Origin: Leptospirales bacterium
Lineage (GTDB): Bacteria > Spirochaetota > Leptospiria > Leptospirales > Leptonemataceae
Length of the DNA: 64,000 bases
Assembly: GCA_019694655.1 (NCBI GenBank)
Contig: JAIBBN010000003.1
Location: forward strand, 248,001 to 312,000
Reading direction: 5' to 3'
Shown here one piece after another: positions 34,936-44,157 of the stretch. The notes beneath the pieces were generated by a model that did no database searches, was not told the DNA's origin, and saw only the letters and a program-made list of their open reading frames with translations. Numbering within the stretch: the first letter of the stretch is position 1; the number at the start of each line of letters is the position of its first letter. A program made the translations under genes and the position numbers.

Positions 34936-35883
34936 CTAGCGTTCTTGCTTTTTGACGATTTCAAACACGCTGCGGCTTCCCAGCAACAAGCCGCGCGAAA
35001 CCCACGGCGCTCGCCCGTGGCGCAACACCTCGCCGATCAGACGTTGCAAACCCAGATCCATGGAAATTGCATAGTCTTCCCAGTGTAACGGAAATTCGAA
35101 ATGCACTGCATCGGCGCCAGGGCGCACACCCTCCGTAGCTCGGGCCGGATCGGGAGAAATAAAACTGAGCGCGCCCTCGGCGCGACGCCCGCGAGCGTCG
35201 CCTTCATGGTGTGCAAAGAGCGCAATGCGCCAGCCGGTAAAGGGCAGGCCATCCATACTGCTGATCTCGCCCCAGGTAACGCCATTCAGTCGAATAAATC
35301 CGCCGCCGCTGCGGGTCTGGCCAATTTCAATCAGTCCAGATCCTATTTGTGCTGAACCGCGCCCGGTGCGAAACAACAGGTCCACCGGCGTTGCCACGTC
35401 CATGTTCAAATCATGGAGTTGCAGGTCGCGCAGTTCCATGCGATAGACTGGCGTTCGAGTCTCATCGCGTACAATGATCAGCCCATTGCGAACATCGCCG
35501 CCGCGGATTTCAACGCGATGTCGGCCGGGCAGGAAGCGATTCTTCTGGTGCGAATCAACGCGATTGACATACTCCAGTCGCGCCCGATCCAGCCGCAGGC
35601 CAACAATACGCAAATGGAAAAAGAAGAGATGCAGAAGGGAGATGCGAAAGCGCAAGCCCTGGCACTCGAAATAGACGCGATCAGATTGCAGCGTCGGTTG
35701 AATCATCATCCGAAAATTCCGCGCCCGAAAACTTAAAAGCGGCAAGATGAAGCCGACGCCGCCAAAGCCAATGCTGAAGGAGGGCGCCAGCCAGCGGTTG
35801 AGCAGTCGCTGCAGCAGAGGTCCGTAGAGCAGCAATTGCGCCAGCAGCAGCAAGGCAAGGGGAAGGGTGGCGTAGACTAACAT
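34936..35883 (-). CDS. AsmA-like, membrane-anchored periplasmic protein (tentative)
   Basis: A 315-residue protein with one N-terminal membrane helix (about 4-22, ATLPLALLLLAQLLLYGPLL) and no other. The rest alternates short beta strands with a repeating pattern (FRMMIQPTLQSDRVYFEC, HRVEIRGGDVRNGLIIV, YRMELRDLQLHDLNMDV). These resemble the beta-taco repeats of AsmA/DUF748-type bridge proteins, which act in phospholipid or envelope transport. The match is by pattern only. It is convergent with the TRL gene (15 bp apart) and lies directly downstream of the tRNA pair on the minus strand. Confidence 0.6.
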   Translation of the reverse strand: MLVYATLPLALLLLAQLLLYGPLLQRLLNRWLAPSFSIGFGGVGFILPLLSFRARNFRMMIQPTLQSDRVYFECQGLRFRISLLHLFFFHLRIVGLRLDRARLEYVNRVDSHQKNRFLPGRHRVEIRGGDVRNGLIIVRDETRTPVYRMELRDLQLHDLNMDVATPVDLLFRTGRGSAQIGSGLIEIGQTRSGGGFIRLNGVTWGEISSMDGLPFTGWRIALFAHHEGDARGRRAEGALSFISPDPARATEGVRPGADAVHFEFPLHWEDYAISMDLGLQRLIGEVLRHGRAPWVSRGLLLGSRSVFEIVKKQER

Positions 35884-35923
35884 GAGAGCGCCGCCGGAGC
35901 AGGTGCGCGGCCCGGAAGGAACG

Positions 35924-35997
35924 TGGCGAGGCGGGGAATCGAACCCCGGACCTACGGGTTATGAATCCGTCGCTCTGACCGGCTGAGCTACCTCGCC
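35924..35997 (-). tRNA. tRNA-Met (CAT), elongator type
   Basis: Cloverleaf of 74 nt read on the minus strand: acceptor GGCGAGG/CCTCGCC, D-stem GCTC/GAGC, and an anticodon loop TTCATAA with anticodon CAT. The T-arm is CGGGG-TTCGATT-CCCCG and the discriminator is A. CCA is not encoded. The D-stem is the elongator type. A CAT anticodon could also mean tRNA-Ile with lysidine modification; I favour Met. It lies 65 bp downstream of the initiator tRNA gene, probably on the same transcript. Confidence 0.85.
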
Positions 35998-36004
35998 CTG
36001 AAAT

Positions 36005-36057
36005 GGGTTCGGCCGGAATTCCTGCCTGTCTGTTTCAGGCATTCTCCGGCCGAACCC
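36005..36057. repeat. Long hairpin in the spacer between two tRNA genes
   Basis: GGGTTCGGCCGGA (36005-36017) pairs perfectly with TCCGGCCGAACCC (36045-36057), a 13-bp stem. Inside it TGCCTG (36023-36028) pairs with CAGGCA (36036-36041). It fills nearly all of the 65-bp gap between the two tRNA genes, so it may guide tRNA end processing or partially terminate transcription. Confidence 0.88.
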
Positions 36058-36062
36058 GCGAT

Positions 36063-36135
<73 letters not shown>

Positions 36136-36146
36136 GTGTTACGGAC

Positions 36147-36174
36147 AGGATAGCCAGAGCGGGTCCAGCGTCAA
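36147..36174 (-). promoter_or_regulatory. Sigma-70 promoter for the tRNA pair
   Basis: Read on the minus strand: TTGACG (36174-36169), a 16-bp spacer and TATCCT (36152-36147). The tRNA-fMet 5' end lies 12 bp downstream. The -35 box matches five of six consensus bases and the -10 four of six. Position and sequence together make this the best promoter call in the window. Confidence 0.6.
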
Positions 36175-36309
36175 GCCGTTCCGCATACTCGAAGCATCAG
36201 GGCCGCGCTGCTCCAGCGATTGACCGGATGCTGCCCCGGAATCAGCTTGCCTCACACTGCGCCAGACAGCGTCATGCGCAGGCGGCCCTTTTGTCGCCAA
36301 GTGAATGCA

Positions 36310-37371
36310 ATGACGCTATCCTACTCGCTTCCTGACGAAATTCAGCACTACGAAAAGAAAATCTATGACTTGCGGCAGCTGCTGGAAATTTCGCGGGCGC
36401 TCAACTCAACCCTCGACTACGAATACTTGATTCAAGCTGTGCTGGATATGTGTCTGGCGCAGGTGCAAACGCTGCGCGCCGCTTTGTTTCTGACGCCGGA
36501 TATGGACGCCGACGCACTGCAATTGATGGATGGCTACAAGGGATTTGAGCTGAATGAAGCGCCCGCGCACTATCGAATCAATCTCGATTCGCCATTGATC
36601 AACTACTTCGAGTCCAACACCAAATCGCTGCCGCTGCAGGATGCCCTGGCTCGCTTCGAAGACGAGGCCGGCGTTCGTCTGGTCCGCGAAATGGGCGGCG
36701 AATTGATTGTACCGATGCGCGCTAAGGGGAAGGTGATTGGCCTGATCGTGCTCGGGGAGAAGGTCATTGGCGGCCTCTATCCGGAAGAGGAGCGCGGATT
36801 TCTTTCCGATCTTGCCTCGCTGGCCGGCGTGGCAGTGGAAAACGCCCGTCTTTACGAACGCGCCACCGTCGATATGATGACTGGCCTGAAGAATCACGCC
36901 TATTTTCAGAGTCGCTTCAAAGAGGAACGCGAAAAGGCCGCTCGCAGAGGGACGCCCCTTGCGCTGCTTTTGACCGATGTGGACAAATTTAAGAACTTCA
37001 ACGATACCCACGGTCATCAGGCCGGCGACGCTGTGCTCAAGGAAGTCGCCCGCAACCTGATGAGCGTGGCCCGCAAATCCGACTTTGCCGCTCGCTACGG
37101 CGGCGAGGAGTTCTGCCTGGTGCTGCCAGGGGCCGATGCCGAGCGCGCCCGCGAAATCGCCGAAACCCTGCGTCGTCAGGTGGAGGCTTGCACTGTAGTG
37201 CACGAAGGCAAGGAAATGCGTGTTACGCTTTCGGTGGGAGTCGCCATCTTTCAGACGGAAGAAGACCTGAAGACCAACAAACGCATGGTGGAACGCGCTG
37301 ACAAAGCCCTTTACGCTTGCAAGCATGGCGGACGCAATCAGGTTCAGGTCTACAGTCCAGCCATGGGCTGA
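36310..37371 (+). CDS. GAF-domain diguanylate cyclase (GGDEF)
   Basis: A cytoplasmic enzyme predicted to make cyclic di-GMP from two GTP. The 353-residue protein has an N-terminal helix, a GAF domain (about 25-185, ending SDLASLAGVAVENARLYERA) and a GGDEF domain. The active-site loop is RYGGEEF, and the product-inhibition I-site RKSD lies five residues before it. DVDKFKNFNDTHGHQAGD supplies the metal Asp residues. All catalytic positions are intact. ATG 36310 is chosen; a GTG at 36301 is close. It is divergent from the tRNA promoter. Confidence 0.92.
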   Translation: MTLSYSLPDEIQHYEKKIYDLRQLLEISRALNSTLDYEYLIQAVLDMCLAQVQTLRAALFLTPDMDADALQLMDGYKGFELNEAPAHYRINLDSPLINYFESNTKSLPLQDALARFEDEAGVRLVREMGGELIVPMRAKGKVIGLIVLGEKVIGGLYPEEERGFLSDLASLAGVAVENARLYERATVDMMTGLKNHAYFQSRFKEEREKAARRGTPLALLLTDVDKFKNFNDTHGHQAGDAVLKEVARNLMSVARKSDFAARYGGEEFCLVLPGADAERAREIAETLRRQVEACTVVHEGKEMRVTLSVGVAIFQTEEDLKTNKRMVERADKALYACKHGGRNQVQVYSPAMG

Positions 37372-37387
37372 GCCGATATTGAATCCA

Positions 37388-37413
37388 GGTCCCTTCAAAA
37401 AAAAACAGGGACC
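37388..37413. other. Hairpin with an A9 loop after the GGDEF gene
   Basis: GGTCCCT (37388-37394) pairs with AGGGACC (37407-37413). The 12-nt loop contains nine A residues. It lies 17 bp after the diguanylate cyclase stop. It may act as a weak terminator for that gene or belong to the leader of the small gene that follows. Confidence 0.45.
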
Positions 37414-37467
37414 AGAACGATGACCGCCGCGCCGCGTTAGTGCGAAACAGAACCACGGAGGGTTCCT

Positions 37468-37665
37468 GTGGCTGCAAATTTGACCCTGGAAGCGAAGCCG
37501 CTGGCGGCGCGGTCCGACCGTTCGGCCGAGGATGTTACTTTCGATGCGCTGGAGTGCCTGACCGAGCTGCGCTCCGAAGACGCATTGACCGGCGTCCAGT
37601 ATCGCGCCTGTCGCATCGAGTACCACCGATGCCCCAACGAACGCTGCGTAAAGCGGCTGCTTTGA
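37468..37665 (+). CDS. Small Cys-rich protein, unknown
   Basis: A 65-residue reading frame with a GTG start at 37468 and a strong Shine-Dalgarno sequence (GGAGG, 6 bp upstream). That is one of the best ribosome sites in the window and the reason I call it a gene. The protein has a mostly acidic N-terminal half, then ECLTELRSEDALTG and a Cys/Arg-rich end (ACR, then RCPNERCVKRLL). Four Cys residues, two of them spaced C-x4-C, could bind metal. No family was recognised. It lies between the GGDEF gene and tRNA-Leu, which is on the other strand. Confidence 0.55.
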   Translation: MAANLTLEAKPLAARSDRSAEDVTFDALECLTELRSEDALTGVQYRACRIEYHRCPNERCVKRLL

Positions 37666-37672
37666 AAAACTG

Positions 37673-37756
37673 TACCGAAGGTCGGACTCGAACCGACAAG
37701 GGATTGCTCCCGGTGGATTTTGAGTCCACTGTGTCTACCAGTTCCACCACTTCGGC
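37673..37756 (-). tRNA. tRNA-Leu (CAA)
   Basis: An 84-nt class II tRNA on the minus strand with a long variable arm (GGGAGCAATCCC region). Acceptor GCCGAAG/CTTCGGT (first pair G-U), anticodon loop CTCAAAA with anticodon CAA, T-arm GTCGG-TTCGAGT-CCGAC, discriminator A, no encoded CCA. A run of five T residues follows on the minus strand just downstream and may help termination. Confidence 0.93.
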
Positions 37757-37835
37757 AACGTTCGATCTCCCGGCGCCGGGGCCGGAAGCGGCTGACAGCC
37801 TGCTGCAAAGCCGGGAGGCGACAATCAATTTTCGA

Positions 37836-37859
37836 GCAGATGGACGATTGTGCATCTGC
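37836..37859. other. Hairpin upstream of rsmE
   Basis: GCAGATG (37836-37842) pairs with CATCTGC (37853-37859) over 10 nt, flanked by ATCAA (37824-37828) and TTGAT (37863-37867), which can extend the stem. It ends a few bases before the rsmE start and could affect its translation or belong to the tRNA-Leu promoter side. Confidence 0.4.
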
Positions 37860-37871
37860 CGGTTGATGTAA

Positions 37872-38594
37872 ATGCTGATCCTTTTTCGCACCTTGGAAGG
37901 GCCGCCGCCACCTTCCGTAACGCTCAATGAAAGCGAGCTGCGCCACTTGCGCGCACGTCGACTGAAACCCGGCGCGACGCTTGGCCTGGGCGACGGCGCC
38001 GGGCGCCGCTGGTCCGGCCAGCTTTCGGCGGACCTGCAAAGGCTCGAGCTGGATCTTTCCAGCGAGCTACGCTGCGCAGAGCCTGAGCTCAGGCTCTATT
38101 GCGCGCCGCCGGAACGCAATCGTCAGGACTGGCTTTTGCCCAAGGCGGTAGAGCTTGGCGTGCACAGCCTGACCTGGCTGCAAACGGCGCGCAGCGAGCA
38201 TCGCCCGCTCGACGCTGCTCGCGCCGAACGAATCATGCGCGAGGCCGCCGCACAGAGCGAGCGTTTCATCTTACCCCAGGCGCCAGCCAGCGTCGCTCTC
38301 GATGAGCTCTATGCGCCGCAGTCTGCATCGTCATTGCGTTTTGTCTTAAGCCCTGGCGCAGAAACCACTTTGCTGGAGGAACTCTGTGCGCTCCGCCAGC
38401 GGGCGCCCGCCCTGTGCGCCCCCTACCGCGCGCCGCTGCAGCTGGCTATCGGACCGGAGGGCGGGTGGGAGCAAACTGAACTTGAACGATTGCAGCAGGC
38501 CGGATGGCGCTGCGCAGCGCTGGGCCGCAGCATCCTGCGTGTGGAGAGCGCCGCCCTGGCGGCGCTTGCCATCGCTCAATCGGCCTGTTACTGA
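37872..38594 (+). CDS. rsmE: 16S rRNA (uracil(1498)-N(3))-methyltransferase RsmE
   Basis: RsmE is a SPOUT-class methyltransferase that modifies U1498 of 16S rRNA. The 240-residue protein has the N-terminal PUA-like domain (SELRHLRARRLKPGATL) and the SPOUT knot with KAVELGVHSL, the AIGPEGGW loop and LGRSILRVESAALAAL, which form the SAM pocket. The ATG at 37872 is used. The gene converges with lpdA and the two overlap by 7 bp. Confidence 0.92.
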   Translation: MLILFRTLEGPPPPSVTLNESELRHLRARRLKPGATLGLGDGAGRRWSGQLSADLQRLELDLSSELRCAEPELRLYCAPPERNRQDWLLPKAVELGVHSLTWLQTARSEHRPLDAARAERIMREAAAQSERFILPQAPASVALDELYAPQSASSLRFVLSPGAETTLLEELCALRQRAPALCAPYRAPLQLAIGPEGGWEQTELERLQQAGWRCAALGRSILRVESAALAALAIAQSACY

Positions 38595-40009
38595 TGGATC
38601 GAACTTTTGCCCACGTCGAGGGCCGCTTCCTTCATCGCTTCCGATAGAGTGGGGTGGGCGTGGAAGCTGCGACCGATATCCTCGGCGCCGGCGCCAAATT
38701 CCATGGCGACGGCGGCCTCGGCGATCAGCTCGGAGGCATTGGGGCCAAGGATAAAGACGCCGAGCAGTTTGTCGGTGCGCTCGTCGGCAATGAACTTAAT
38801 CAGTCCCTCGCTTTCGTTCATGGCCTTGGCCCGACCGTTGGGTTTGAAGAAGAACTTTCCGCTGCGAACCTTTTTGCCTTCGGCCTGCAGCGCCTCTTCT
38901 GATTTGCCAACCCATGCCACTTCCGGCCAGGTATAAACGATGTAGGGCAGCGCATCGTAATTCACGTGACCCGGTTTGCCGGCCAGGATCTCCGCTACCA
39001 TTACGCCCTCTTCCTCGGCGCGGTGCGCAAGCATGCCGCCCTCGATCACATCGCCGATGGCGTAGATGCCCGGCGTCGAACATTGTAAAGTGTGCGGATC
39101 CGCTTCAATCCGCCCGCGTTTGGTAAGTTTGACGCCCACCGCCTCAAGATTCAAACCCTCGACATAGGGCCGGCGGCCGACAGCCACCAGCACGCGATCG
39201 GCTTCCAGTTCCTTCTTCTTTCCGTCCTTGTCGGCAACGCGCACAATGGCGCGGCTGCCCTTGCGTTCGGCGCCTTCTACCTTGTGCTCCAGAAGAAAGC
39301 TCAGTCCTTGCTTCTCGTAGCTGCGCTGAGCCAGCTCGCGAAATTGGCGATCCATGGGCCCAAGCAGCGAGGGCAACATCTCAACGATCTGTACTTTCGA
39401 TCCAAGTCGGCTCCAGACCGATCCCAGTTCGAGTCCGATGACTCCGGCGCCAATGATCGTCAGACGCTCTGGAACGCGCTCAAAGGAGATCGCCTGATCC
39501 GAGGTGACAATCACTTCGCCGTCGATCGGAACGCCCGGTATCTGTATCGTGTCCGAACCCGTGGCTATCACCGAGCGCCGGGCGCGCACTGTCGCCTTCT
39601 GGGCGCCGTCGACCTGGATCACGCTGCCTTCGGCGCTGTGGCTCTGAAAGGAACCGGCGCCCTGAAATACCGTAATCTTGTTCTTCTTCATTAAGAAGTT
39701 CAAGCCATCAGTGAGTTCCTTTACAACCTGCGTCTTGCGCGCCATCATTTTGCTGATGTCGATGCGGACATCCTTTACGGATATTCCATGAGCATCAAGT
39801 CCGTGCTGCGCCTCGGCATATTTGTGCGAGGTGTCGAGCAATGCTTTGGAGGGAATACAGCCGACATTAACGCAAGTCCCGCCAAGCGTTGGCCGCTTCT
39901 CAATCAGTGCGGTTTTCAATCCCAGCTGTGCGCAGCGAATGGCGCAGACGTAGCCGCCTGGTCCTCCGCCGATAATAGCAACATCAAAGACTTCGTTTGT
40001 TTCGCTCAT
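38588..40009 (-). CDS. lpdA: Dihydrolipoyl dehydrogenase (E3)
   Basis: E3 reoxidises the lipoyl group of 2-oxo-acid dehydrogenase complexes, passing electrons to NAD. The 473-residue protein has the FAD motif IIGGGPGGYV, the redox pair C46 and C51 in GGTCVNVGCIPSKAL, the NAD-binding GAGVIGLELGSVW, and the C-terminal dimer segment FHAHPTLSEAMKEA with the catalytic His/Glu. It is the last gene of the sucA-sucB-lpdA transcript, 16 bp after sucB. Confidence 0.96.
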   Translation of the reverse strand: MSETNEVFDVAIIGGGPGGYVCAIRCAQLGLKTALIEKRPTLGGTCVNVGCIPSKALLDTSHKYAEAQHGLDAHGISVKDVRIDISKMMARKTQVVKELTDGLNFLMKKNKITVFQGAGSFQSHSAEGSVIQVDGAQKATVRARRSVIATGSDTIQIPGVPIDGEVIVTSDQAISFERVPERLTIIGAGVIGLELGSVWSRLGSKVQIVEMLPSLLGPMDRQFRELAQRSYEKQGLSFLLEHKVEGAERKGSRAIVRVADKDGKKKELEADRVLVAVGRRPYVEGLNLEAVGVKLTKRGRIEADPHTLQCSTPGIYAIGDVIEGGMLAHRAEEEGVMVAEILAGKPGHVNYDALPYIVYTWPEVAWVGKSEEALQAEGKKVRSGKFFFKPNGRAKAMNESEGLIKFIADERTDKLLGVFILGPNASELIAEAAVAMEFGAGAEDIGRSFHAHPTLSEAMKEAALDVGKSSIHQ

Positions 40010-40025
40010 TCGGGACTTATCCGCC

Positions 40026-41231
40026 TCAAATATCGAGCAGCATGCGCTGCGGATCTTCGATCAATTGCTTGATGCGCACCAGGAAGGTCACGGCCTCTTT
40101 GCCGTCGATTACGCGATGATCATAGGAGAGCGCCAGGTACATCATCGGGCGAATGACAATCTGATCGTTGACGACCATTGGACGCTTCACAATATTGTGC
40201 ATGCCCAGGATGCCTACCTGCGGCGGATTGAGAATTGGCGTCGACATCATCGAGCCGTAGATTCCGCCGTTGGAGATGGTGAAGGTGCCGCCCTGCAGTT
40301 CCTCCAGCGCAATCGAGCCTTCTTTGACGCGCAGCGCCAGACGCAAGATCTCCTGTTCGATGCCGGCGAGGCTGAGCTGATCAGCGTCGCGCACCACCGG
40401 CACCACCAATCCCTTGGGTCCGCCGACGGCGACGCCTATGTCGTAGTAGTTTTTGTAAATCAGGTCTGTGCCGCGGATCTCGGCGTTGACTGCCGGCGTT
40501 TCTTGCAATGCCAGGACAGCGGCGCGCACAAAAAAGGACATGAATCCCAGTCCGACCTGGTGTTTTTCCTTGAAGGCGTCCTTGTAGCGCGCGCGCAACT
40601 CCATGACGGCATGCATATCGACTTCATTGAAGGTCGTCAGAATGGCGGCGGTGTGCTGCGCTTCGACCAATCGTTCGGCGATCTTTTGCCGCAGTCTGGA
40701 CATAGCCACGACGCTTTCGCGTTCGCCGCGGGCGGCGGCGCTGCGCGCTGGCGCCGAAGGTGCAGCGGCGCGCTGCTCGATGTAGTTCACAACGTCTGGC
40801 TTGGTAACCTGTCCGCGCTTTCCGCTGCCGGCGACATCGGCCGGATTGACGCCGGCTTCGGCTGCCAGGCGGCGAGCGCCGGGGGGCAGCGTTTCGTTGC
40901 GCGGACCGGCGGCAGCCGGCGCAGCAGGCGAGGCGGCGGCAGGCGCTGCGGCCGAGGCAGCTGCAGCCGGCGGCGGCGAGGCGGCGCGCCCCGGACCCTC
41001 TTCGTATTCGCCCAGGGTTTCATCGACTTTGACCGTATCGCCGCTGTTGCGCTTGATTTCTTTCAGCGTACCGGAGCTGGGCGCGGGCACCTCCATGGTG
41101 ACCTTGTCCGTTTCCAGCTCTACCAGGATATCGCCGGCGTTGAAGCTATCGCCGGGCTTCACGCGCCACGAAGCGACCGTTGCTTCGCTGATGGATTCAC
41201 CCATGGGCGGCGTCTTGATACTCTGGGCCAT
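40026..41231 (-). CDS. sucB: 2-oxoglutarate dehydrogenase E2 (dihydrolipoyl succinyltransferase)
   Basis: E2 transfers succinyl groups to CoA in the TCA cycle. The 401-residue protein has one lipoyl domain with lipoyl-Lys43 in [17 protein letters not shown]. An Ala/Pro-rich linker, a peripheral-subunit-binding domain ([20 protein letters not shown]) and the catalytic domain ending [16 protein letters not shown], with the active His, follow. Context with sucA shows the substrate is 2-oxoglutarate. It lies 50 bp downstream of sucA. Confidence 0.95.
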   Translation of the reverse strand: MAQSIKTPPMGESISEATVASWRVKPGDSFNAGDILVELETDKVTMEVPAPSSGTLKEIKRNSGDTVKVDETLGEYEEGPGRAASPPPAAAASAAAPAAASPAAPAAAGPRNETLPPGARRLAAEAGVNPADVAGSGKRGQVTKPDVVNYIEQRAAAPSAPARSAAARGERESVVAMSRLRQKIAERLVEAQHTAAILTTFNEVDMHAVMELRARYKDAFKEKHQVGLGFMSFFVRAAVLALQETPAVNAEIRGTDLIYKNYYDIGVAVGGPKGLVVPVVRDADQLSLAGIEQEILRLALRVKEGSIALEELQGGTFTISNGGIYGSMMSTPILNPPQVGILGMHNIVKRPMVVNDQIVIRPMMYLALSYDHRVIDGKEAVTFLVRIKQLIEDPQRMLLDI

Positions 41232-41281
41232 GCTCTGTCTCCCTTGCCTGCTTGGTTATCGATCTGCGCTCTAAAACGAAT

Positions 41282-44098
41282 TTAATTATGCATCGCGGCG
41301 TGGCTGTGCAACTTCAAAGCCGCATCCAGAATGCCCTGCTGTTCGCGTTGGTGCACCTTGTGGTAGCCGGTCGCCGGGCTGGGCGAGGGGGTGCGTCCAA
41401 AGTAGTGCAGTCGCTGGTTGGGACGCAGCTGCGAATTCAGCCTGCTTTCGATGAAAGTCCACGCCCCCTGGTTGCGCGGCTCCTCCTGAACCCAGCCAAC
41501 TTCGCTGGCCATGGAATAGCGCTGCAGTACGCCGGCGATCTCATTGACCGGATAGAGATAGAGCTGTTCGACGCTGACGATGGCTACGTTTTGCTGCTCG
41601 CGTTTTTTGCGTTCGGCAACCAGCTCGTAGTAGATCTTCCCAGTGCAAAACAACACGCGCTCCACATTCTTCGGATCGATGGCGGGATCGCGCTCATCGA
41701 TCACCTCTTGAAAGCGGCCCTCGCACAGGTCGCCAAAGGAACTGGCCGCTTCTGGCAAGCGCAGCAAGGACTTGGGCGAAAGAACAATCAATGGTTTGCG
41801 GAACTGCCGCTTCATCTGGCGGCGGATCAGATGGAAATACTGGGCCGGCGTCGATGGATTGCAAACCTGGATGTTATTCTGCGAGCAAAGCTGCAAGAAG
41901 CGCTCCGGTCGCGCGCTGGAGTGCTCCGGACCCTGGCCCTCGTAACCGTGCGGCAAGAGCATCACCAGACCGCTTTGACGGTTCCATTTGGCTTCACAGC
42001 TGCAAATGAACTGGTCGATTACCACCTGGGCGCCGTTTACAAAATCGCCAAATTGCGCTTCCCAGATTGTCAGATGACGCGGATCGGCGAGGGAAAAGCC
42101 AAACTCGAAGCCCAGCACCGCTTCTTCCGATAGCAGGCTATTGATGACTTCGAAGCGCGCCTCGCTATTCAGGCTGGCCAGGGCAATATGTTCGGCGCCG
42201 CTTTCCATATCGAAGATCGCTGCGTGGCGATGGCTGAAAGTGCCGCGTTTGGCGTCCTGGCCAGAAATGCGAATACTTGTTCCTTCCATAAGAAGAGATC
42301 CGTAGGCCAGGGTTTCGGCCATGCCCCAATCCAGACGCGATTCGCGCGAGGAAGACATCTGCCGCCGCTGCTCCAGCAAGCGGGCGATCTTACTGTTGGG
42401 CCGGAAACCCTCTGGCAAGCGCGTGATGTGCTCGGCAATCACCTCCAGGTGTTCGCGATCGACGCCGGTCTCCGGATTGAGCTGCGCTGTCGATTCTGCT
42501 TTCTGGAAGCCCGACCAGGCCCCTGAAAAAGCCTCCATCTCTACCTTGAGTTGTCCTTCTTTGACGCGCTGCAACGCCTCTTCCAGGCGCGCATGCACGC
42601 GGTCCTTGATGGCCTGGATCTCGGAGGCGTGGATGCCTTCGGCCAGCAGTCGATCCTCGTAGATCTTGGCAGTGGTGGGCAAATGACGGATGCGATTGTA
42701 GACTACCGGCTGGGTGAAAGCCGGCTCGTCGGTCTCATTGTGTCCCCAGCGCCGATAGCAGATAATATCCAGAAATACATCGCTCTGAAAGCGCTGACGG
42801 AACTCAAGACTGAGCATGATCGCTCGATAGCAGGCCTCGGGATCATTGCCGTTAACGTGGAAAATCGGCGACTGCAGCATTTTGGCAACGTCTGTGCAGT
42901 ACTGCGTGGAACGTGAATCGCTGGGCTCCGTGGTGAAGCCAATCTGGTTATTCACAACGATATGAATGGCGCCGCCGACGCTGTAGCCGCGCAGTCCGCT
43001 CATGTTCAGCGTCTCGTAGTTGATGCCCTGACCGGCGAGGGCTGCGTCGCCGTGAATCAGCACCGGCAGATTGTTGCTGCGCGTTTGATCCTTGCTGCGC
43101 GTCTGCCGCGCTCGACAGGAGCCAAGTACGACGGCGTTGATGACCTCAAGGTGGCTGGGATTGAAGGCCAGGCTGAGGTGCACGCGCTGGCCGCCCAGGG
43201 TCTCTACATCATTGGAATAGCCCAGGTGGTACTTCACATCGCCGGCCATCTCCTCTTCTTCGTGGGCCAGGTTCTCATTGAATTCGGCAAAGATCTGCGC
43301 CGGGTCTTTGCCAAGAATATTGGTTAACACATTCAAACGACCGCGGTGGGCCATACCCAGTACAATCTGTTGAATGTTGAAGCGATCGGCGTTTTCAATG
43401 ATCGAGGACAGCGCCGGGATCAGGCTTTCTCCGCCCTCCAGCGAAAAGCGCTTCTTGCCCGGAAAGCGGGTGTGGATGAACTTCTCGAAGTATTCAGCAT
43501 TGTAGAGCTTGTCGAAGATCATCAGCTGCACGTTTGCCGGCAACTTGCTCAGGTGCTGCTCCGATTCGAGGCGCTCCATCATCCAGCGCCGACGGTCCTC
43601 GTCGCGAATGTAGAAAAATTCTACGCCGATGGAGGAGCAGTAGGTCTTCTCCATACGCGCCACTAGATTGCGCAGGGTGGTGCGCACTTCGCGAGCGCCA
43701 ATCCATGCGATCACATCGCGATCCAGATCCGCTTCCGTAAGCCGATGATCTTCCAGACCAAGATGATCGCGATTGTGTTTCTTGAATCCAAGCGGATCTG
43801 TATCGGCGGCGAAATGTCCGTGTCGGCGATAAGCCTGCACCAGCAGCAGAGCCTTCATGTGCAGGTCGGTAATATCCCGGGTTTGCTGCTCGGCCAGTTT
43901 TCCGGCGCCGGCAAGCAGAGAGACGGCCTGAGCCGCGCCGCCGGCGTTCGCCGCTTGCGGCGAACGCTCCATTTGAATAAAAAATTCCCGCCAGTCGGCC
44001 GGAACAGACTGCGGGTTAGAACTGAATTGTTCGTAAAGTTGTTCGAGTATTTCTAGGTTTGCGCTGTTGAGGACCGAGGTCGACTGGTCTCTGCTCAT
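41282..44098 (-). CDS. sucA: 2-oxoglutarate dehydrogenase E1
   Basis: E1 decarboxylates 2-oxoglutarate using thiamine diphosphate and loads the succinyl group on E2. The 938-residue protein has the N-terminal E2-binding start (LEILEQLYEQFSSNPQSVP), then QQIVLGMAHRGRLNVLTNIL, LIHGDAALAGQG, and NNQIGFTTEPSDSRSTQYCT. In the C-terminal half, LPHGYEGQGPEHSSARPERF is conserved. The ATG at 44098 is used. A stable hairpin and a 117-bp gap separate it from rpsR, so it probably has its own promoter. Confidence 0.97.
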   Translation of the reverse strand: MSRDQSTSVLNSANLEILEQLYEQFSSNPQSVPADWREFFIQMERSPQAANAGGAAQAVSLLAGAGKLAEQQTRDITDLHMKALLLVQAYRRHGHFAADTDPLGFKKHNRDHLGLEDHRLTEADLDRDVIAWIGAREVRTTLRNLVARMEKTYCSSIGVEFFYIRDEDRRRWMMERLESEQHLSKLPANVQLMIFDKLYNAEYFEKFIHTRFPGKKRFSLEGGESLIPALSSIIENADRFNIQQIVLGMAHRGRLNVLTNILGKDPAQIFAEFNENLAHEEEEMAGDVKYHLGYSNDVETLGGQRVHLSLAFNPSHLEVINAVVLGSCRARQTRSKDQTRSNNLPVLIHGDAALAGQGINYETLNMSGLRGYSVGGAIHIVVNNQIGFTTEPSDSRSTQYCTDVAKMLQSPIFHVNGNDPEACYRAIMLSLEFRQRFQSDVFLDIICYRRWGHNETDEPAFTQPVVYNRIRHLPTTAKIYEDRLLAEGIHASEIQAIKDRVHARLEEALQRVKEGQLKVEMEAFSGAWSGFQKAESTAQLNPETGVDREHLEVIAEHITRLPEGFRPNSKIARLLEQRRQMSSSRESRLDWGMAETLAYGSLLMEGTSIRISGQDAKRGTFSHRHAAIFDMESGAEHIALASLNSEARFEVINSLLSEEAVLGFEFGFSLADPRHLTIWEAQFGDFVNGAQVVIDQFICSCEAKWNRQSGLVMLLPHGYEGQGPEHSSARPERFLQLCSQNNIQVCNPSTPAQYFHLIRRQMKRQFRKPLIVLSPKSLLRLPEAASSFGDLCEGRFQEVIDERDPAIDPKNVERVLFCTGKIYYELVAERKKREQQNVAIVSVEQLYLYPVNEIAGVLQRYSMASEVGWVQEEPRNQGAWTFIESRLNSQLRPNQRLHYFGRTPSPSPATGYHKVHQREQQGILDAALKLHSHAAMHN

Positions 44099-44157
44099 GT
44101 TGCTTCCCGGTAGCCGTAGTGCGGCTGACAGGGGAACAGTTAAAATGCGACGCAGAC

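Noticed and set aside
36406-37626. 406-residue minus-strand frame opposite the GGDEF gene
   Set aside because: The GAF-GGDEF protein is unambiguous on the plus strand; the mirror frame has no features of its own.
40065-41285. 406-residue plus-strand frame opposite sucB
   Set aside because: It is antisense to a complete, clearly conserved sucB and shows no domain.
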